From NCBI GenBank assembly GCA_949592205.1, contig CATIUR010000003.1:16569001-16633000 (forward strand): DNA of 64,000 nucleotides, in the 5' to 3' direction. Positions 1 to 10,545 of the stretch are shown piece after piece (the stretch's first letter is position 1; each line of letters begins with the position of its first letter). The notes under the pieces were generated by a model. It did no database searches, had not been told where the DNA came from, and saw only the letters and a list, made by a program, of their open reading frames with translations. The stretch is from Helichrysum umbraculigerum (lineage: Eukaryota > Streptophyta > Magnoliopsida > Asterales > Asteraceae). Made by a program: the position numbers and the translations under genes.

Positions 1-1313
1 CCCTTCACCAATTCGAACCATGAACGATTATTGTTAAGGTCGAGCATCAAGTTTCCGTCATCACATGAAAAAGAATGCTCCTTCACAAATGAGTTGTCTT
101 AACGTATTAACAAAATTGATGGAAAGGTTTTCAGGTTTAAGGTTACCACATCATTCGGTGATCATGAAATCGTTATTACTTTTAAGAAAGTATAGTAGGT
201 AAGGAATCGAAGACAACGGGTGAACTGGGTGTCTGGAAATCAGTTGACGATCACTTCAAAAAATCGGAAAGGGGCGTCGAAATTCACGTTGGACATGAGA
301 ATGGGTTTCCTGACAACATTATGAATTCTGATATGGAGAAAGAGGAAATTAAGTTGTTAACGACAATATGGCTGAAGGTGACGACGGGGAACCACTTGTC
401 TGTGATATGATGTTGGCTGCAATGTGGTGGGGGTTAATGATGGGAAACCACCACCCAACGAATCAAATGTAAAAGTGGACATTAACGGAGATATGGTGGA
501 TGTTGATGAAGAGGAAACGGAACTTGAAGATGCCGTCGGAAAAGGTGCCGGCGATTTGGTCATAGAAAAAGAATATCGTCAAAGTAATTGCACAACTATG
601 CCAAATGGTTACCATGCCTCTGACTATTGCAGTGCTGAAAACAACATGTGCTCAAAAGGTAACGTTCTTTTTTCCAAATCCAAAACACGCTCTTTCAAAT
701 TCAAACCAATTGGGCCTGTTTGTGAAATTAGGCTACTTGGCTACAGTAAGGGGCATGTAGGGTCTTCTATTGAGGTTTGGCCAAACATAAACAATTCAGA
801 GATATATGACCGCGGATTTCCAACTTTGGATAGAGTTACAGAATCCAGGCGGTTCTCTTCTCGCAGAATTTTACGTTTGAAATGGAAAACCCATAAAAAT
901 CGGTATTTGAATTGCGTCCAGTGAAAAGATTTGAAATGTAAATTTGTTCGTGACCACATAAAATGGCTTTGTCGGTACTCAATAGATAATGCAATGGAAG
1001 ATGCGGGGTACATCGATGAGCAATAATTCGATTTGAGTTCGGACATTATTAGATGTCAAAAGCACTTAAAACGTTGTACTTAGGGTGGTCGTGACGTTTT
1101 AAGTAGGTGGGTAGAATGTTGCAGTTTTGGTAATTTTAACTGTTAGATGTGGTTTTTTGTTTAGTTTTTTATTGGATGTGGTGTTTGCAGTTTAGTTTTT
1201 TTGGAGTTGTTTTGTTTAGTAGGGTCGGTTTAGGTTTTGTGTCATGGTGTTTTTTTATGCGTTGTAATCTCCGTGTCTCTCTAAACTTGTAATGATAAGT
1301 TTGCCGTTAAAAA
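1..1313 (+). pseudogene. LINE-like remnant with 3' tail
   Basis: A degenerate coding remnant is followed by a T/G-rich untranslated stretch that ends in a short A-run at about 1306-1313. The longest open stretch (424-924, 166 codons) has an acidic segment (DVDEEETELED) and then a basic Ser/Arg/Lys-rich part. Flanking frames are broken by several stops. The tail around 1180-1313 (GTTTTG-rich, then a segment containing TCTCCGTGTCTCT, then the A-run) resembles the 3' ends of L1-type LINEs in eudicots. No reverse transcriptase is present, so this would be an internally deleted or ORF1-only copy. No target duplication was found. It could also be another decayed gene fragment. Confidence 0.35.
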
Positions 1314-2005
1314 AATATCTATAGAACAACCTAATTAAACCTAACCCAAAACAAACTCAAATTAGTAATCCTAATCTAGTAACCTAGACAAACTCTAAAC
1401 CAACTCAAATACCAAAACTAACCAAATTTACCAAATAAACCCTAGAGTTTAAGTCACTTTCTAACAATCTCCACCATGACTTGAACTCCTTCTTCAAACT
1501 TCAAACCAAACGCTATCTAAATCGAATTCCAAATTCTAAACGATAGTGATACTAGCCAAATTCGAAACGCAAATCCAAATTTTCCAAACAAACCAAATGA
1601 TCGATTTTCAAAAACGATCTAAATCAAATGCCGATAACTTCTAACCAAACAATCAAACGTTAACCGACAAATTCAAAACGGTCAACCAAACAAAAAAACA
1701 AATCGGCTCAAACAATCTTCAATACTAACAATCAAATTCAGACAACAAAAAAAATTCAAAATCCCGACAAACGGAGATCTTCAAACTAACATATTTTAAA
1801 CGATCGAAAAAATCCAAACGACTTGATAAAATTCAAGTCTTCAAACACCAAATCGATCTTTAAATTTTAAATATCCAATTCAAAATTCTAATGACCCAAT
1901 TATTTGATGAGAATTACGGTTCAATTCCCAAACTCAAATTAAAACACGATTCAAAACCTAATGATCTAATTATAATTAGATCCCAAAACCAATAGATCGC
2001 TCCCT
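1314..2005 (-). other. A/C-rich flank, possible Copia 3' end remnant
   Basis: There are no ORFs of note. On the minus strand a purine run (GGTGGAGA, about 1469-1476) is followed directly by TGTTAG (1467-1462), the arrangement of a Copia polypurine tract and LTR start. The same A/C-rich composition resumes beyond the solo LTR at 5380, so the two flanks were probably one remnant before that insertion. Lineage is not resolvable. Confidence 0.3.
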
Positions 2006-3420
2006 CAAAATGTAACACCTAAAATTTCGTATGTACGTACTTTTAAAATTTAAAAGAGTTATTCACTTATTATTATGTTTGATAAATTAGAGTAGTTTCA
2101 GTTGGGGTTAAATATAAAGAGAAAACACGTCTTGTGGTTAAGCCTGAGACATTGAGACGGGAGGGGGGGGGGGGGGGGGGGGTAAAATGATAACAGGTAA
2201 ACATTAATATCACCTAATGAAAATTTAGAAAATTTAATTGAGAAATGGGGTGTATGGGGCGTGCATACGAGCAGAGAAATGAGAGAACGAGATAGAGTTA
2301 GAGCAAGCAAGAGACCCATCTAATTGAACTTAAATTCTTGAAGTTTTGTACTTCAAATCTACATATTCATCATCTACAAGGTACGAGCTACATTCTCCAT
2401 CTTTTAATTTGATGGTTAATATAATTTTTGAGGATGAACCCTAATTGGGTATTTGAAAAAGGTTGAATTTTTAGGTGTAGGATACTTCTATTGTTGTTAG
2501 TAAGTGTAAATGAGTTTGGGTAACTATAAAGAGATGAATTATGATGTTGTTTTTGAGTTTTGTTGATTTTAGTTAAACTTGAGAATTCTTGATGATAACG
2601 ATGATGATGAATTGATGTTATTGTGTTGTTGTTGTTGAATTGTCACCAACTATCTATATGCATGTTAGAAATTATGAGAAAAGAGGTTAATTAATTGCTA
2701 ATTGAGCTAATGATGTGTTGAAATGACATGTTGGACTTGAATGTATGATGGTGTCATTAGATGGAACACATGAGTATTGAGAATGAGAATGAGATATTGA
2801 TGAGTTAGTATTGTGGTAGATGAGAGTTTGAGTAGTAATGGCTTATCACTTTGAGTAGTGAGTAACCTTTACTTTGTGCTTGTATGTTTAGGTGGAATTA
2901 AAGAGCTAAACTTTGAGACCTTGTTGAGCTAATTAACCAACCATCTTTGCAAAGGTAAGTAATAGGGGAGGGATTTACTAGTTAACAATACTTGAGATTC
3001 TTGAGTGATGACTAATATATATATGTGTTAATGGTGATGGATAATTGATGTAAACATTGTGACATTTGAGTATGTTCAATGTGTATGAGTGTTGGTAATT
3101 CAAAAGTAACAATGAGATTTGAGAAATCTCATTGTTTACACTTGATACCATGTGTTGTGTTCCTTTGAGTAGGAACCAATTTGAGTATAGATTAAGGATC
3201 CTTAATTATGTTGTTGATTGATCAATTGAGTATGATCATTTTCTTATTGTTGTTGTATTTACTTTCTAATTACTTACTAAGCAATTGTGCTTACCCCGTT
3301 TGGTGATGTTGTTGTTGATGTTGTATATAGGTACATCTAGCGGGTTAAGGGGAAATTTGGGCAAGGAACCCAAATGTGACTAGTGGTGGAGTTCACTATC
3401 GAGTTAGTAAGTTAATAATC

Positions 3421-3806
3421 GGGTTTTTTTGCCAAAAAATGGGTCGATAATTCTCATTTTTGTGTTTTGGGGTATCAAATATTCTTAACTTTTTAAAATG
3501 AACAACTTATTTGAAAATTATGATTAAAGGGTATAAATCTAAAAAGTTCGGAATATTTGATACCCGAAAACATGCTAATGTCGGTGAATCGGTTAATATG
3601 ACATAGATCGGAGAATGGTTAAATGCTTCTTTGGGAAAAATGAGAATTATTGACTCATTTTTCTGCAAAGAATGGTCGATTAATTTGGTACCGATACCCT
3701 TTAATCATAATTTTCAAATAAGTTGTTCATTTTAAAAAGTTAGGAATATTTGCTACCCCAAAACACAAAAATGAGAATTATTGACTCCTTTTTCGGCAAA
3801 AAACCC
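3421..3806. mobile_element. Mutator-type MITE with ~115-bp inverted repeats
   Basis: This 386-bp element begins GGGTTTTTTTGCC and ends GGCAAAAAACCC. Its arms (about 3421-3535 and 3694-3806) are nearly perfect inverted repeats. It is flanked by a 10-bp direct repeat GTTAATAATC (3411-3420 and 3807-3816); 9 bp is the usual Mutator size and also fits. Long terminal inverted repeats with a 9-10 bp duplication define non-autonomous MULEs. No coding capacity. It interrupts solo LTR1. Confidence 0.85.
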
Positions 3807-3933
3807 GTTAATAATCCCTTTTTGTTGAATATCATGCTCTAGATACATTGAAGCCTCATTTTAAGGTGTGAAAGATCATTTGAGTATGATCTTGTTTTTG
3901 ATTTGGATACCTTGATCCAAAGTATTTTATTGT

Positions 3934-4707
3934 TAGACATGTAAGCGAACTGAACGTTCGGCGAACTATTCGCGAACCGTTCGGCGGGAAGTGTGTTTAT
4001 GTTCGTTCGTTTCGTTATATGAACAAACATGAACAAATTTTTACATTCGTTTAATTATATGAACGAACATGAACACAGGTCTCGTTCGTTCATTTACGTT
4101 CGTGAATGGTCGATAACATGTTCGTGAACGTTCGGTTAAATGTTCGCTTATTAACTAATAGTTTAATTAAATTAATACATATTTGTATATCTTATTTTGA
4201 TTTAAACTAAATTCTAAATATGATATTATTAAATATTTGGATATTTTCTTTTAATAATATTAAACATCTAGATATTTTTACCTCACATTTCCCACTCATT
4301 TTTCGCTTCACTCCAAACACACTTCCACTAGTTCCAGATCTACTGCTCTTACCTATGATCGGACTAAGCAAAGGAGTTTATCTTCATATTGTGATCGTTT
4401 TGTAATGTTGAATATGCATTGCAAAGTTTCAAGTTCTATAATATATATGTGTATATATATGTTCGTTTATTTTTGTTGAGGTTCGTTTAAGGTATTAACG
4501 AATAAATGCATTAAATTATGTGTTTGTTCGTGTACGTTCGTGTACGTTCGTTTGTATTCGTGAACAAACAAATTTTCTTAGTGAACGAACATAAACAACA
4601 AAATCCGTTCTCTTATTCGTTCGTGTTCGTTCGTTTGTTCATCAAAACCTTAATGAACGAACACTAACAGACTCCGTTCGTATTCGTTCGATTCGTTTAC
4701 AGGCCTA
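3934..4707. mobile_element. hAT-like non-autonomous element rich in GTTCGTTCG
   Basis: The ends are imperfect inverted repeats: TAGACATGTAAGCGAAC on the left, and TAGGCCTGTAAACGAAT read from the right. The flanking 8-mers TTTATTGT (3926-3933) and TTTGTTGT (4708-4715) match at 7 of 8 positions, as expected for an old hAT insertion. Both subterminal regions carry many GTTCG/CGAAC sub-repeats, which hAT transposases commonly bind. The open frame inside (4220-4405) is AT-rich and not considered coding. Confidence 0.65.
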
Positions 4708-5082
4708 TTTGTTGTTGATAAAATTGTGTTTTGTTGTAAATTTTGGGTCAACTTGTAAGTGGTGCAAATATGATGAATTTAATAGTTGATGAAAATGTTG
4801 TAAGTAAGATTGAAATGTGACATCCTTTACTTTGGTTGTTATTTGTAAACGATTATGTTAATGTGATGGCTTTTGGTAAAAATCTAAGTTGTAAAATGTT
4901 GAATCGAATATGAGTTATTGAGTTTGGGTATTGGTTTCATTTGTGGAAATTGTGTTGCTTTTGAAAGTGGTAAAAATGTTGTTGAAATGTGTTGTTTTGA
5001 TTGTAAAAGTGTTGTGTTTGATTGTGGTTAAGGTTTGGAGCTAAAAACCGAGTTTGATGAGATTTTGAGAAATCGGCACAGA

Positions 5083-5240
5083 GTACGTGATCGCGTAACC
5101 CTTACGCAATCGCTTACCTTGTGCTGAAACGAGAACAAAAGCTTTTTAGTTATGAGTACGTGATCGCGTACATTCACCAGGATCATGTACTCAAAGCTAG
5201 TACGCGATCGTGTACTACCACCAGGATCGCGTACTAGCCA
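5083..5240 (+). repeat. GATCGCGTAC hairpin pair in LTR1
   Basis: There are two well-formed stem-loops. At about 5154-5192, arm GAGTACGTGATC pairs with GATCATGTACTC. At about 5199-5237, arm TAGTACGCGATC pairs perfectly with GATCGCGTACTA. Both enclose a similar 15-nt loop ending CACCAG. A weaker related copy starts at 5083. The outer base pair changes from G-C to T-A, with both arms changing. Confidence 0.7.
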
Positions 5241-5379
5241 ATTTTTGTGAACTTTTCGTTTTGAGTCAAATTTTATTTACTTAACTTACATAATGGGTCT
5301 ATGGAACAATTTTTAAATAAATGGAGCTTTGTTAACCAAGCTTTGAGAAGTGTAAAAAAAATCGGGGCGTTTCACAAAA

Positions 5380-6623
5380 CCATACAATAACCCAAAGGAA
5401 ATTCAACACGTACCAAACCCAAATCCGAACATCAACTTCGAAAGCGTATATCTTTCTACTAGAACCTCCAGTCAAAGATCCAACATTTATACTGGAGATC
5501 TATGTGTCTAGAACCTACAGTTCACATTTCCCGGCGATCCAATGGCTAACAACTCGGTACACGAAATCTCCTCGGCTATGCAGAAAACGGTGAACGAAAA
5601 CACGGCAGGAACTTCGACGGATTGCTACGGGCTTATCAAACTCCAAATCCAAATACGAACGATCAAAAATTATATATGTTTCTAAGAATTTGAGGGTAAT
5701 CCAACGGTTAACGAATTTCAGATCACGATTCACCCAAAACTACACAGATTATGACGAACCATAAATATATTAACGAAAAACAAAACGAGCTCAAACACAA
5801 ACGGGATCCCTCCGGATCACCAACAATTAATCAACAAAGAAAATCAAATCACTAGTTTGTAGGGAAGTATATATCCTATAACTTACTTAGACAAAATCTA
5901 TACAAAAATTTAAAGTTATAATGTTATTTTAAATTTTAAATTCAAAGTAGGAGTACGTTTTGAATCTTAATTGATTGCGTAATTAATAAACGCACCAAAC
6001 GAACCTAGTTTATCGGATTTTGTATACTTTATAATAAAAATAAATATTAAATAAATGTATTACAAACTTATTGAACACAACACCTCAAGTAAAAATGATC
6101 ATATATATGAAAGCTCGAACTCAAACTATGAAACTTGTTATCGAATCAAGTTCATAAACAAGCAATTTGAGCTAGAAAATTTGGTTCAGAAAAAATAATT
6201 AGTTAGTTAACTAAACGAAATCGAAATTCGATCTCAGACAATAATGAATTATTCGCACTCATATATAATTTTTAACTTTTATAGAGTTCAAGTCGAGTTT
6301 AAATCGAGTAACTAGCTAGTAAGTGAGGCGCGTCCAAATTTCTTGATAAGAACTACCGTTTTTGGGCCCTAGATGCTGAGTGTTAACTAGATAAAATTAA
6401 TGTTCAAGCATATAGTATATATTATATCCAATTATCTGATCTGTTCGGTTCAAAAATAATATACGTTTCCTAATTCGGCACCATACCATTTCTATCACAC
6501 TTTCTATCTAATGTTAATGAAACTAATTACCTTTAGGTGGTTGGATGATATTCCTTCAACTGCAACGGTTGAATGTTCCTTCAACATGAAGAATTACAAT
6601 TATTATTATTACAATTTTTAGCT
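5380..6623. other. Non-coding DNA, part of the pre-LTR1 remnant
   Basis: The sequence up to about 5870 continues the A/C-rich remnant seen at 1314-2005. Read on the minus strand it resembles retroelement leader or LTR sequence, with an open but unconvincing 72-codon frame (5515-5733). From about 5880 to 6623 I see AT-rich sequence with no recognisable gene or repeat. Confidence 0.3.
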
Positions 6624-6632
6624 GTATGTATA

Positions 6633-6933
6633 AAGGTTAGTGTCTGGGAATACATCTAACTTGTGTTCGATGTCTATTGTGTAACTCAACTTACGTTTGC
6701 TATTTTTAATGCATCAAACTTTCAGAAAGTATGTTTTAATGTATTTTGGTGACGTTTTGATGATGTGTCAAACTCTCCGGATGCCACGTGGCACCTTCAA
6801 CGAGCGACACATCAGCAAAAGACATTAAAACACCCTGTTTGAAAAGTTTGATACATTAAAAATAGCGAACGTAAGTTGGGTACACACAATAGACATCGGG
6901 TACAAGTTAGATGCATTCCCAGATACTAACCCC
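6633..6933. mobile_element. MITE with long inverted repeats, probably Mutator-type
   Basis: The arms of about 110 bp are inverted repeats. The left end reads AAGGTTAGTGTCTGGGAATA and the right end, read inward, GGGGTTAGTATCTGGGAATG. The flanking 9-mers GTATGTATA (6624-6632) and GTATATATA (6934-6942) match at 8 of 9 positions. The right copy merges into a TA microsatellite, so this duplication is weaker evidence than at the other MITEs. No coding sequence. It lies about 100 bp from the 3' end of the kinase gene. Confidence 0.75.

Positions 6934-6935
<2 letters not shown>

Positions 6936-6979
<44 letters not shown>
6936..6979. repeat. (TA)n microsatellite
   Basis: About 22 uninterrupted TA units directly follow the right end of the MITE. 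Confidence 0.95.
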
Positions 6980-6983
<4 letters not shown>

Positions 6984-7032
6984 TAATACAGTACATAATT
7001 TATGACCAAAATTATTAAACTAATTAAAGAGG

Positions 7033-8019
7033 TTAAAGGATTGACGGTCGTCTTACATATTTGTGCTGAAGTTCCAACGCTTTCTTAAGTCTTTTGAGAA
7101 CTTGATTCATATTTAGTCGTTGTGATCGCCGATCCTTCAAACAGCAATATGCTGTTTCAGAGAAGACATTGAATGACTCCAAGTTCATTTGCTTTCGAAG
7201 ATCAGGATTGATGATCTTATCGAGTATCGTCTGATCTTCATAATGCTGTTTGGCCAATCGAGCAAAATTATTCCTATTATCTTGATCCACTGAATCAATT
7301 GAAACGGATGCTTCCCTCCCAAACAAGACTTCAAACAAAACGACACCAAACGAGAACACGTCTGACTTATGAGTCAAACCTCTAGTGTTTTCATATGCTG
7401 GATCCATATATTGTAAGGAGCCATTATATTCACTAGTAATGTGAATATTATGCTTTTTAACTTTAACAGAAATTCCAAAACCATGTAACTTGGGTTCCCA
7501 ATATTCATCTAGTAGAATTTTGGAGCTCTTGATGTTACCATGTATGACACTATAATTGTCTTGTGCATCATTATGAATGTAACATAATGCATGTGCAACA
7601 CCAACACATATATGCAATCTTTGAATCCATGTGAGTGCTGACCCACTTAGATGTTTGTTCAGACTTTCATTTGCCTCATACTTGTTTATGATGAATGTCT
7701 CCTCATCATCACCAAATTTATTATTACCAATCTTAAAAATAGGAACTATATTTTTATGCCTGAGATTTTTGGACATCACCAACTCGTTGTTTGCGTGGTT
7801 CAATTTACATGTCCGCGCAACAATGTTGATCGTCTCTTCCGACTGCAACAGTTTTCCTTTGTAAACCTTTGAAGAAGAAGAAGAAGTAGCTGATTGTGTT
7901 ATGAGATTTTCATTTGAGAAGTTGTTGGTGGCTGATTGTATCTCTTCATATGGGATCATTAAAAAATATTTGTATTCATCTAAGGTCATGTAATCTATAA
8001 TTTTGGATGGTGATGACAT
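7033..8019 (-). CDS. Receptor-like-kinase-type pseudokinase, intronless
   Basis: The predicted 328-residue protein is essentially a single protein-kinase fold, related to plant receptor-like cytoplasmic kinases. I chose the ATG at 8019; an upstream in-frame GTG at 8052 is not a plausible plant start. After IPYEEIQSATNNFS (residues 22-35) the fold can be followed to subdomain XI, but the catalytic signatures are lost. The glycine loop is replaced by a Ser-rich run (46-50). The VAIK lysine is missing (VART, 67-70). HRD is HGN (160-162) and its following Asn is Lys. DFG is GFG (180-182), and DPE is DPA (206-208). Structural landmarks remain, such as KSDVFSFGVVLFEVLFG (218-234) and the late Arg (301). 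The open frame is intact despite this, suggesting a scaffolding pseudokinase or a recent decay. There are no signal peptide, membrane segment or ectodomain. Expression is unknown. Confidence 0.8.
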   Translation of the reverse strand: MSSPSKIIDYMTLDEYKYFLMIPYEEIQSATNNFSNENLITQSATSSSSSKVYKGKLLQSEETINIVARTCKLNHANNELVMSKNLRHKNIVPIFKIGNNKFGDDEETFIINKYEANESLNKHLSGSALTWIQRLHICVGVAHALCYIHNDAQDNYSVIHGNIKSSKILLDEYWEPKLHGFGISVKVKKHNIHITSEYNGSLQYMDPAYENTRGLTHKSDVFSFGVVLFEVLFGREASVSIDSVDQDNRNNFARLAKQHYEDQTILDKIINPDLRKQMNLESFNVFSETAYCCLKDRRSQRLNMNQVLKRLKKALELQHKYVRRPSIL

Positions 8020-8235
8020 GATGCCTGTGTTGATCAACAGATAAACAGGCACTTGCTAAAAAGAATTTGATGGGAAATAAGGAATTGAGGGAGGAACAAC
8101 GTAACTTGTTAATTAAGGAAGCAAGAATATTGTGAAATTGATATATTAACTTAACAATAACCTTACAAGGCATTTACTTATAGTCTACCCTTAAACCTTA
8201 CAAATTAATTAAGATTAAAAAAAGGTCGGGATCAA
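8020..8235 (-). promoter_or_regulatory. Presumed 5' flank of the pseudokinase gene
   Basis: This AT-rich stretch lies immediately upstream of the chosen ATG on the minus strand. No clear TATA box can be assigned. It is recorded as the likely promoter/leader only because of its position. Confidence 0.25.
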
Positions 8236-8488
8236 AGAAGCAAGAGATTAATAAGCAGCACGAAGGGGCGGAGGGCAACTCCATCCCCACCATTCATTTT
8301 ATGATCCAACGGTTCATATAATTCTATGTCACTCGGGCTGTGTTTTGCAAACACTTGGGACGAAGGAGCTAAATGCACTATTCATTAAATGAGGTGAGGG
8401 GGTAAAACTTGGGCAGCCTTCAGATTCACTCGTCACTTCTTCACAAAAAAGACACACAACACACACACATACTCTTTACACATACTAA

Positions 8489-8532
<44 letters not shown>

Positions 8533-9444
8533 CACCACCTTTCACCACCACCACCACCTTTCATCACCGCCACCACCTTCACCGTCCACTTTCACCGCCA
8601 CCACCACCTTCACCGTCACCGTCTGCCTTCACCACCACCTTTACTGTTACTGTCCACCTTCACCACCACCACCACCACCGTCACCTTCACATTCACATTC
8701 ATCTTCACCGTTCATTTTCACCACCACCTTCACCGTCCACCACCACCGTCACCCTCCATCACCATCTAAATCTAAAATTGTAGATCTAAAGAAGTAGATT
8801 TGTAAAAAGTAGATCTAGATTTACATTTTCATATTTAGAATCTAATAAGCAAATCTTGAAAAAATCGCTGCATTTTACGTTTCATCGACTTTTCAGATAT
8901 ACTTTTTAGATCTGGATATACTTAGCGCATTTTTACGTTTCTTCTATTACATGTTACGTTTCATCTACTGCAGTTTACGTTTTTTAGAACTTTTATGCAT
9001 TTTACTTTGTTCACTGCATCTTATGTTTTTCACCGCATTTTACATTTTTCAGCATTTTTATGCATTTTACTTTTGTTTACTGCATTTTTATTTTTTCACT
9101 GCATTTTACGTTTATTCTGCATATTTATGCATTTTACTTTGTTTACTGCATTTTATGTTTTTCACTTCTTTTTATTTTCTTATAGAATCTTCCATATTAT
9201 TAAGTTTTTTGAATAGATATTTTTTTTGCAATTTTTGAATAAAATTTCAGGCAACTTTTCAAGTAGGTTCTTAACTTTTTTAAAATTGCAAAATAGTCCA
9301 GGATGATAAGAAGGGAGGCCATGTGACATGTGTCATTTTTTGATTGGTCAACTTTTTCTACCCTTTTAAAGGGGCTACTCCCTTGAACACCACCCATATA
9401 ATTATAATTAATTAAGATATCTATATTATAACACAAAATTGTTT
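8236..9444. repeat. Low-complexity block: (AC)n, CAC/CCA-rich, then GCATTTTAC repeats
   Basis: The block has three parts. An (AC)n microsatellite runs from about 8491 to 8528. A CCA/CAC/TTC-rich stretch runs from 8529 to about 8760. A degenerate tandem array of GCATTTTACNTTT-like units spans about 8866-9170, with phrases such as TATGCATTTTACTTTG recurring. Together they keep a plus-strand frame open (8409-8783), which would encode only His/Thr/Pro/Ser runs. The block may be part of an undefined transposon, since 8270-8400 and 9240-9400 look like unique ends, but no inverted repeats or duplication were found. Confidence 0.7.
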
Positions 9445-9452
9445 CATCGGGC

Positions 9453-10110
9453 TAGAGATGAGCAAAGACCAGATAAAACTGGTTTTCAGTCCAGTTCAAA
9501 AAAGTCCAGTTTTTTAACAGAAAATTAAAAACCAGTCTTTTCTAGGACTGGTCCAGTTTCAGTCCAGTTTTTTGCCAGTTTTGCCAGTTTTTCTTAGAAT
9601 TTCAGTCCAGTCCCAGTCCAGTTTCAGTCATTTTCAGTCTTTTTTTTCATGGTCGATAATTTTGTCAATAGTTACAATAAAATTTTAAAACCAATAGAAA
9701 AAATCAATAAATGTCAAGTATGATTAAATTAAAATGTATATAATTGAAATTGTTGATGTGAAAATAAATAAAAGTTTATAAATAAAGAAATAAAAATGTA
9801 TCAAATACAATTTGACCTAAATTTAAATTTTATAAGGAAAGAAAAAAGTTAATAAACAATAAATAAACATAAATAGCTTATAATACATTTTAGTCTTTTT
9901 GCCAGTTTTAAACCAGTTTCAGTCTTTAACCAGTTTAAACTGATTTCAGTCCAGTTTTTAACCAGTCTTCTGACTGAAAAGTAGGACTGAATTAGGACTG
10001 TCAGGCAGTCCTAGGACCAGTCCAGTCTTTTTTCCAGTCCAGTTTTTTTAGGACTGGTCCCAGTCCGGTTCAGGACCAGTTTCAGTTTTAGACTGTTTTG
10101 CTCATCTCTA
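9453..10110. mobile_element. hAT-type non-autonomous element with CCAGTCC sub-repeats
   Basis: This 658-bp element has 14-bp perfect terminal inverted repeats TAGAGATGAGCAAA. It is flanked by a perfect 8-bp duplication CATCGGGC (9445-9452 and 10111-10118), diagnostic of hAT. Both subterminal regions hold dozens of CCAGTCCAGTTT / AAACTGG motifs in both orientations, a likely transposase-binding array. The centre is AT-rich and non-coding. Confidence 0.92.
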
Positions 10111-10349
10111 CATCGGGCTACCTACTGCATGCTGACTGATTCTTCATCTACTCACAAACTCACCAAAAATTTAATTATATTAGATCATTCTTTTATTACA
10201 CGCAAAAGGGTGTGACAGCTATATGAGATACGGAGTATATATTTAAATTAAATTAAATGGTGTAACATGGGTGATTTCAATTTGCTTATTAATTAATGGA
10301 AATGTGATAACTCATGTGGGACAAATGAATAAATGCAAATTGCAAGGAT

Positions 10350-10545
10350 TGTTATGAATAATTATAGGATGGATGTCCATATCTATTTAATACAATGATA
10401 TATATCTTTACTATATTTACGAGATCCTTTTCTTTGAGGATACTCCACCTTGTAACATTATATATACCTCCATTGAGAGATGAATAAAATAATTCTCTTC
10501 TTGATTTCTTTCTTTATTGTTCTTGTTCTTAATTATTTTATAACA
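10350..10545 (+). repeat. 5' LTR of the dead Copia element
   Basis: It starts TGTTATGAAT and ends TTATAACA. A TATATA box lies near 10459-10465, upstream of a pyrimidine-rich TTCTCTTCTTG leader. Just downstream, CGTTATCAGCACGAG is the expected position of the primer-binding site and shares TATCAG with the initiator-Met site. It differs from the 3' copy only at 10471 (C versus A at 16231). Confidence 0.95.

Larger units (their letters stand above)
2011..5374 (+). mobile_element. Solo LTR, chromovirus-like Gypsy (LTR1)
   Basis: The 3364-bp unit starts TGTAACACC, ends GGGCGTTTCA and is flanked by a perfect 5-bp duplication CAAAA (2006-2010 and 5375-5379). It has no coding sequence, primer-binding site or second LTR, so it is a solo LTR left by recombination. 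Its layout matches long-LTR Gypsy chromoviruses: a leader-like AG/GA-rich stretch (2260-2320), a candidate splice donor AAAGGTAAGTAA (about 2950), a conserved segment around TTACTTACTAAGC (about 3270) and a candidate acceptor TATATAG before GTACATC (about 3330). It carries two later insertions (3421-3806 and 3934-4707) and a hairpin pair near its 3' end. Plus-strand sense is inferred from these signals. Confidence 0.85.

Noticed and set aside
8020..8052. Upstream start for the pseudokinase at 8052
   Set aside because: The codon is GTG, not ATG. The first ATG in frame is at 8019 and the kinase fold begins well after it.
8409..8783. 124-codon frame rich in His, Thr and Pro
   Set aside because: It is a translation of an (AC)n microsatellite and CCA/CAC-rich DNA, with no domain.
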